From Sapria himalayana (lineage: Eukaryota; Streptophyta; Magnoliopsida; Malpighiales; Rafflesiaceae): DNA of 64,000 bases. The position numbers and the translations under genes were made by a program. Numbering within the stretch: the stretch's first letter is position 1; each line of letters opens with the position of its first letter. This document shows positions 61,905-64,000 of the stretch, piece by piece. Location of the stretch: positions 418,352 to 482,351 of the forward strand of contig JAREIK010002268.1 in assembly GCA_029783825.1 (NCBI GenBank), in the 5' to 3' direction. Below the pieces are notes generated by a model, which was not told the DNA's origin, did no database searches, and saw nothing but the letters and a program-made list of their open reading frames with translations.

Positions 61905-62262
61905 GAAATAGCTAGGGAAAAATCACTAGCTAAATACATATATTTTGTAAATATTATCATTTAAGAAATAATTGCATGCAATTAAATTAATCCTAAAAAA
62001 ATTTCAGAATATTATTTAGGGAGTGATTTTGCTTTGAACTAATTAGCTAGGGAAATTTTGTCTCTAAAATTATTCCAAAAATGCCAGCCATTCTTTGCAT
62101 GAAAATTTATGATTATATTAGCTAGAGAGAATTTTCAATCGAAAATTTTGATCTCTAGTCCCTTGGAAATTTGTATCTCAATGTAAAATCAAATAACTCT
62201 TACTATTCCTTAGCTAATCCATGGCTAATTAGCTAGGGATTATTTAAATAGAAAAATTTCCT
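61905..62262 (-). repeat. 5' subterminal repeats of element C
   Basis: GAAATAGCTAGGGAAAAATC opens the block, like the palindrome at 28344 in D. A few decayed units (AATTAGCTAGGGAAATTTTG, GGCTAATTAGCTAGGGATTA) follow up to the edge of the TATC array. The CACTA terminus is not recognisable. Confidence 0.78.
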
Positions 62263-62958
62263 ATCTATCTAAGTATCTATCTATATATTTGATTGTTAAT
62301 CTACCTATCTATCTATCTATCAATATAGCTATCTATCTAATTGTCTATATATCTATATATCTATCTAGCTATCTATGTATTTATTTATCAATCATTCAAT
62401 CTATCTATCAATCTTTCTTTTTTTTATCTTTCTATATATCTATTTATCAATCAGTCAATCTATCTCTTTATCTAATTATCTATATGTTTATCTGCCTATC
62501 TGACAACCTATCTATTTATCTATATATCTAGCTATCTATCTATCTATCTATCTATCTATTTGTCTATAAATATAAAAATCTTTTTGTCTATCTATCTATC
62601 TATGTCTATCTATCTAAATATCTTTGTATCTATCTATCTATCTAAGTATATGTTTGTTTGTCTATATATCTATCTATCGATCTATCTATCTCAATATCGA
62701 TCAATCTAATTATCTATCTATCTATCTAACTATTTAACTATATAAGTATCAATCTATATGATTATCTATCTATCTAACTATTTATTAATCAATCAATCTT
62801 TCTATGTATCTATCTACCTGTCTATCTTTGAATCTATCTATCTATCAATGGGTCTATTTGTTTATCTTTTAATCTATCTTTATATCTATCTTTCAATCTA
62901 TCTATCTAACTATCTATATGTCAATCTGTGAGTTTATCTATCTATAAATCTTTCTATC

Positions 62959-63003
<45 letters not shown>

Positions 63004-64000
63004 AAATATGTATATATCTATTTGTCTATCTGTATATCTTTCTATGTGTCTATCTCTCTATATGTCTTTATATCTAGTTATATATATATATCTATCGATC
63101 TTTCTATCTATCTAATTATGTCTCTAGCTATCAATCTATCTATCTAATTATGGATCTATCAATCTATCTATCTGTATATCTATCTATCTCTAAATATATC
63201 TATCTATCTATTTTTCTATCTATCTATCTATCTATATTTCAATCATTCTATCTATCTAACAATTTAAATATCTTTCTATAAATCTTTCTTTCAATCAATC
63301 TATTTATCTATCTAGATGACTATCTATCTATCTATATATATTGTCTATCTATCTACCTATATATCTAGGTATATATCTCATTATTTGTGCATCTGTCTAT
63401 TAGACTATGTGTCTATATTCTATTTGTCTATCTGTCTATCTTACTATCTATCTATAAATCTATCTGTCTAACAGTAAAACTGTCTATCTAAATATCTAAC
63501 TAACTATCTATCTGTCTATCAGTATATCTATCTATCTTTCTATCTGACTATCTATCTATGTATCTATTAGTTTATTTTATATTTGTCTATCTGTCTAACT
63601 ATATATCTTTCTAACTATATATTAGTCTATCTATCTATCTATTTATCTATCTATCTCTCTCTTTGCCTCTTTGTCTATCTTTCTATCGATCTATCTATCT
63701 ATCTATATATCTATCTATCTCTATATCTCTCTAACTATCTATCTTTTTCGCTTTATATCTATGTGTCTATCTGTGTATCTGTCTATCTATCTGTATATCT
63801 ATCTGTCTACCTATATATTTTTGTTAATATAGACCTATCTATCAATCTATTTGACAATCTATTATCTATCTATCTATATTTCGATCTATGTATCTATCAA
63901 TCTATCTATTTGTGTATCTATCTATTTATCTATCTATCTGGATATCTATCAATCTATCTATCAATTTGTATATCTACCTATATGTATGTCTGTCTATCAA
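62263..64000 (+). repeat. Degenerate (TATC)n array 4
   Basis: A tetranucleotide repeat abuts element C and runs off the right edge. An (AT)n run lies at about 62963-63001. The frame at 62289-62531 is a repeat translation. Confidence 0.97.

Larger units (their letters stand above)
47434..62262 (-). mobile_element. CACTA element C with decayed transposase genes
   Basis: The left (3') terminus is (G)ACTACAAGAAAAAGC at 47434. The right (5') boundary is at about 62262, where subterminal repeats meet the TATC array; its terminal CACTA motif is decayed. The gene order in the minus sense is leader exon, TNP2, then Tnp1-type gene, then 3' end, as in En/Spm-type elements. It is about 14.8 kb including a nested hAT element. 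Both genes have stops and frameshifts, so the copy is not autonomous now. It is the best candidate in the window for the autonomous progenitor type of the family. Confidence 0.82.

Overview
The window looks like repeat-rich nuclear DNA of a flowering plant. It is strongly AT-rich. It carries En/Spm-type (CACTA) DNA transposons with a TNP2-like transposase, a plant-type hAT element and a Ty1/copia relic. It also carries broken fragments of plant nuclear genes: endoplasmin/HSP90-7, protein phosphatase 5 and alcohol dehydrogenase. I see no intact protein-coding gene, tRNA, rRNA or CRISPR array. The species cannot be named from the sequence alone.

Layout. (1) 1-3803: a degenerate TATC array that flips to GATA at about 1509. 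(2) 3804-11284: carrier A, in + orientation, apparently truncated. It has a CACTA-like 5' subterminal region, a long endoplasmin pseudogene and an ADH C-terminal fragment. (3) 11285-13981: a second TATC array. (4) 13982-46250: a large composite CACTA element (E), minus orientation. It has recognisable ends, repeated composite modules, and a second endoplasmin pseudogene near its 5' end. A second CACTA element (D, 16372-29077) is nested inside it and carries a PP5 gene fragment and a copia relic. The D/E junction has been tandemly triplicated with an 838-bp period (28486-30999). (5) 46251-47433: a third TATC array. (6) 47434-62262: CACTA element C, minus orientation, the only one with both transposon genes. 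These are TNP2 (about 56690-52470, with a 511-bp hAT element inserted in it) and a Tnp1/Transposase_24-type second gene (about 51640-50370). Both are decayed. (7) 62263-64000: a fourth TATC array running off the window.

How the parts fit. A, D, E and C appear to be relatives of one CACTA family. They share palindromic subterminal repeats built on TAGCTAGGGAA/TTCCCTAGCTA or TTAGCGACGG/CCGTCGCTAA, and homologous AT-rich 5' regions. Only C retains the transposase genes. A, D and E look like large non-autonomous derivatives carrying host-gene fragments. Tetranucleotide arrays sit directly against five recognised element borders and read GATA in the element's own 5'-to-3' sense, with one exception at the degraded right side of A. 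The nested D insertion can be reconstructed to its empty site. The most unusual observations are the differing intron content of the two endoplasmin copies, the constant array orientation, and the composite module (conserved about 240 bp, then a palindromic 23-bp minisatellite, then a GC-rich trinucleotide island) reiterated inside D and E.
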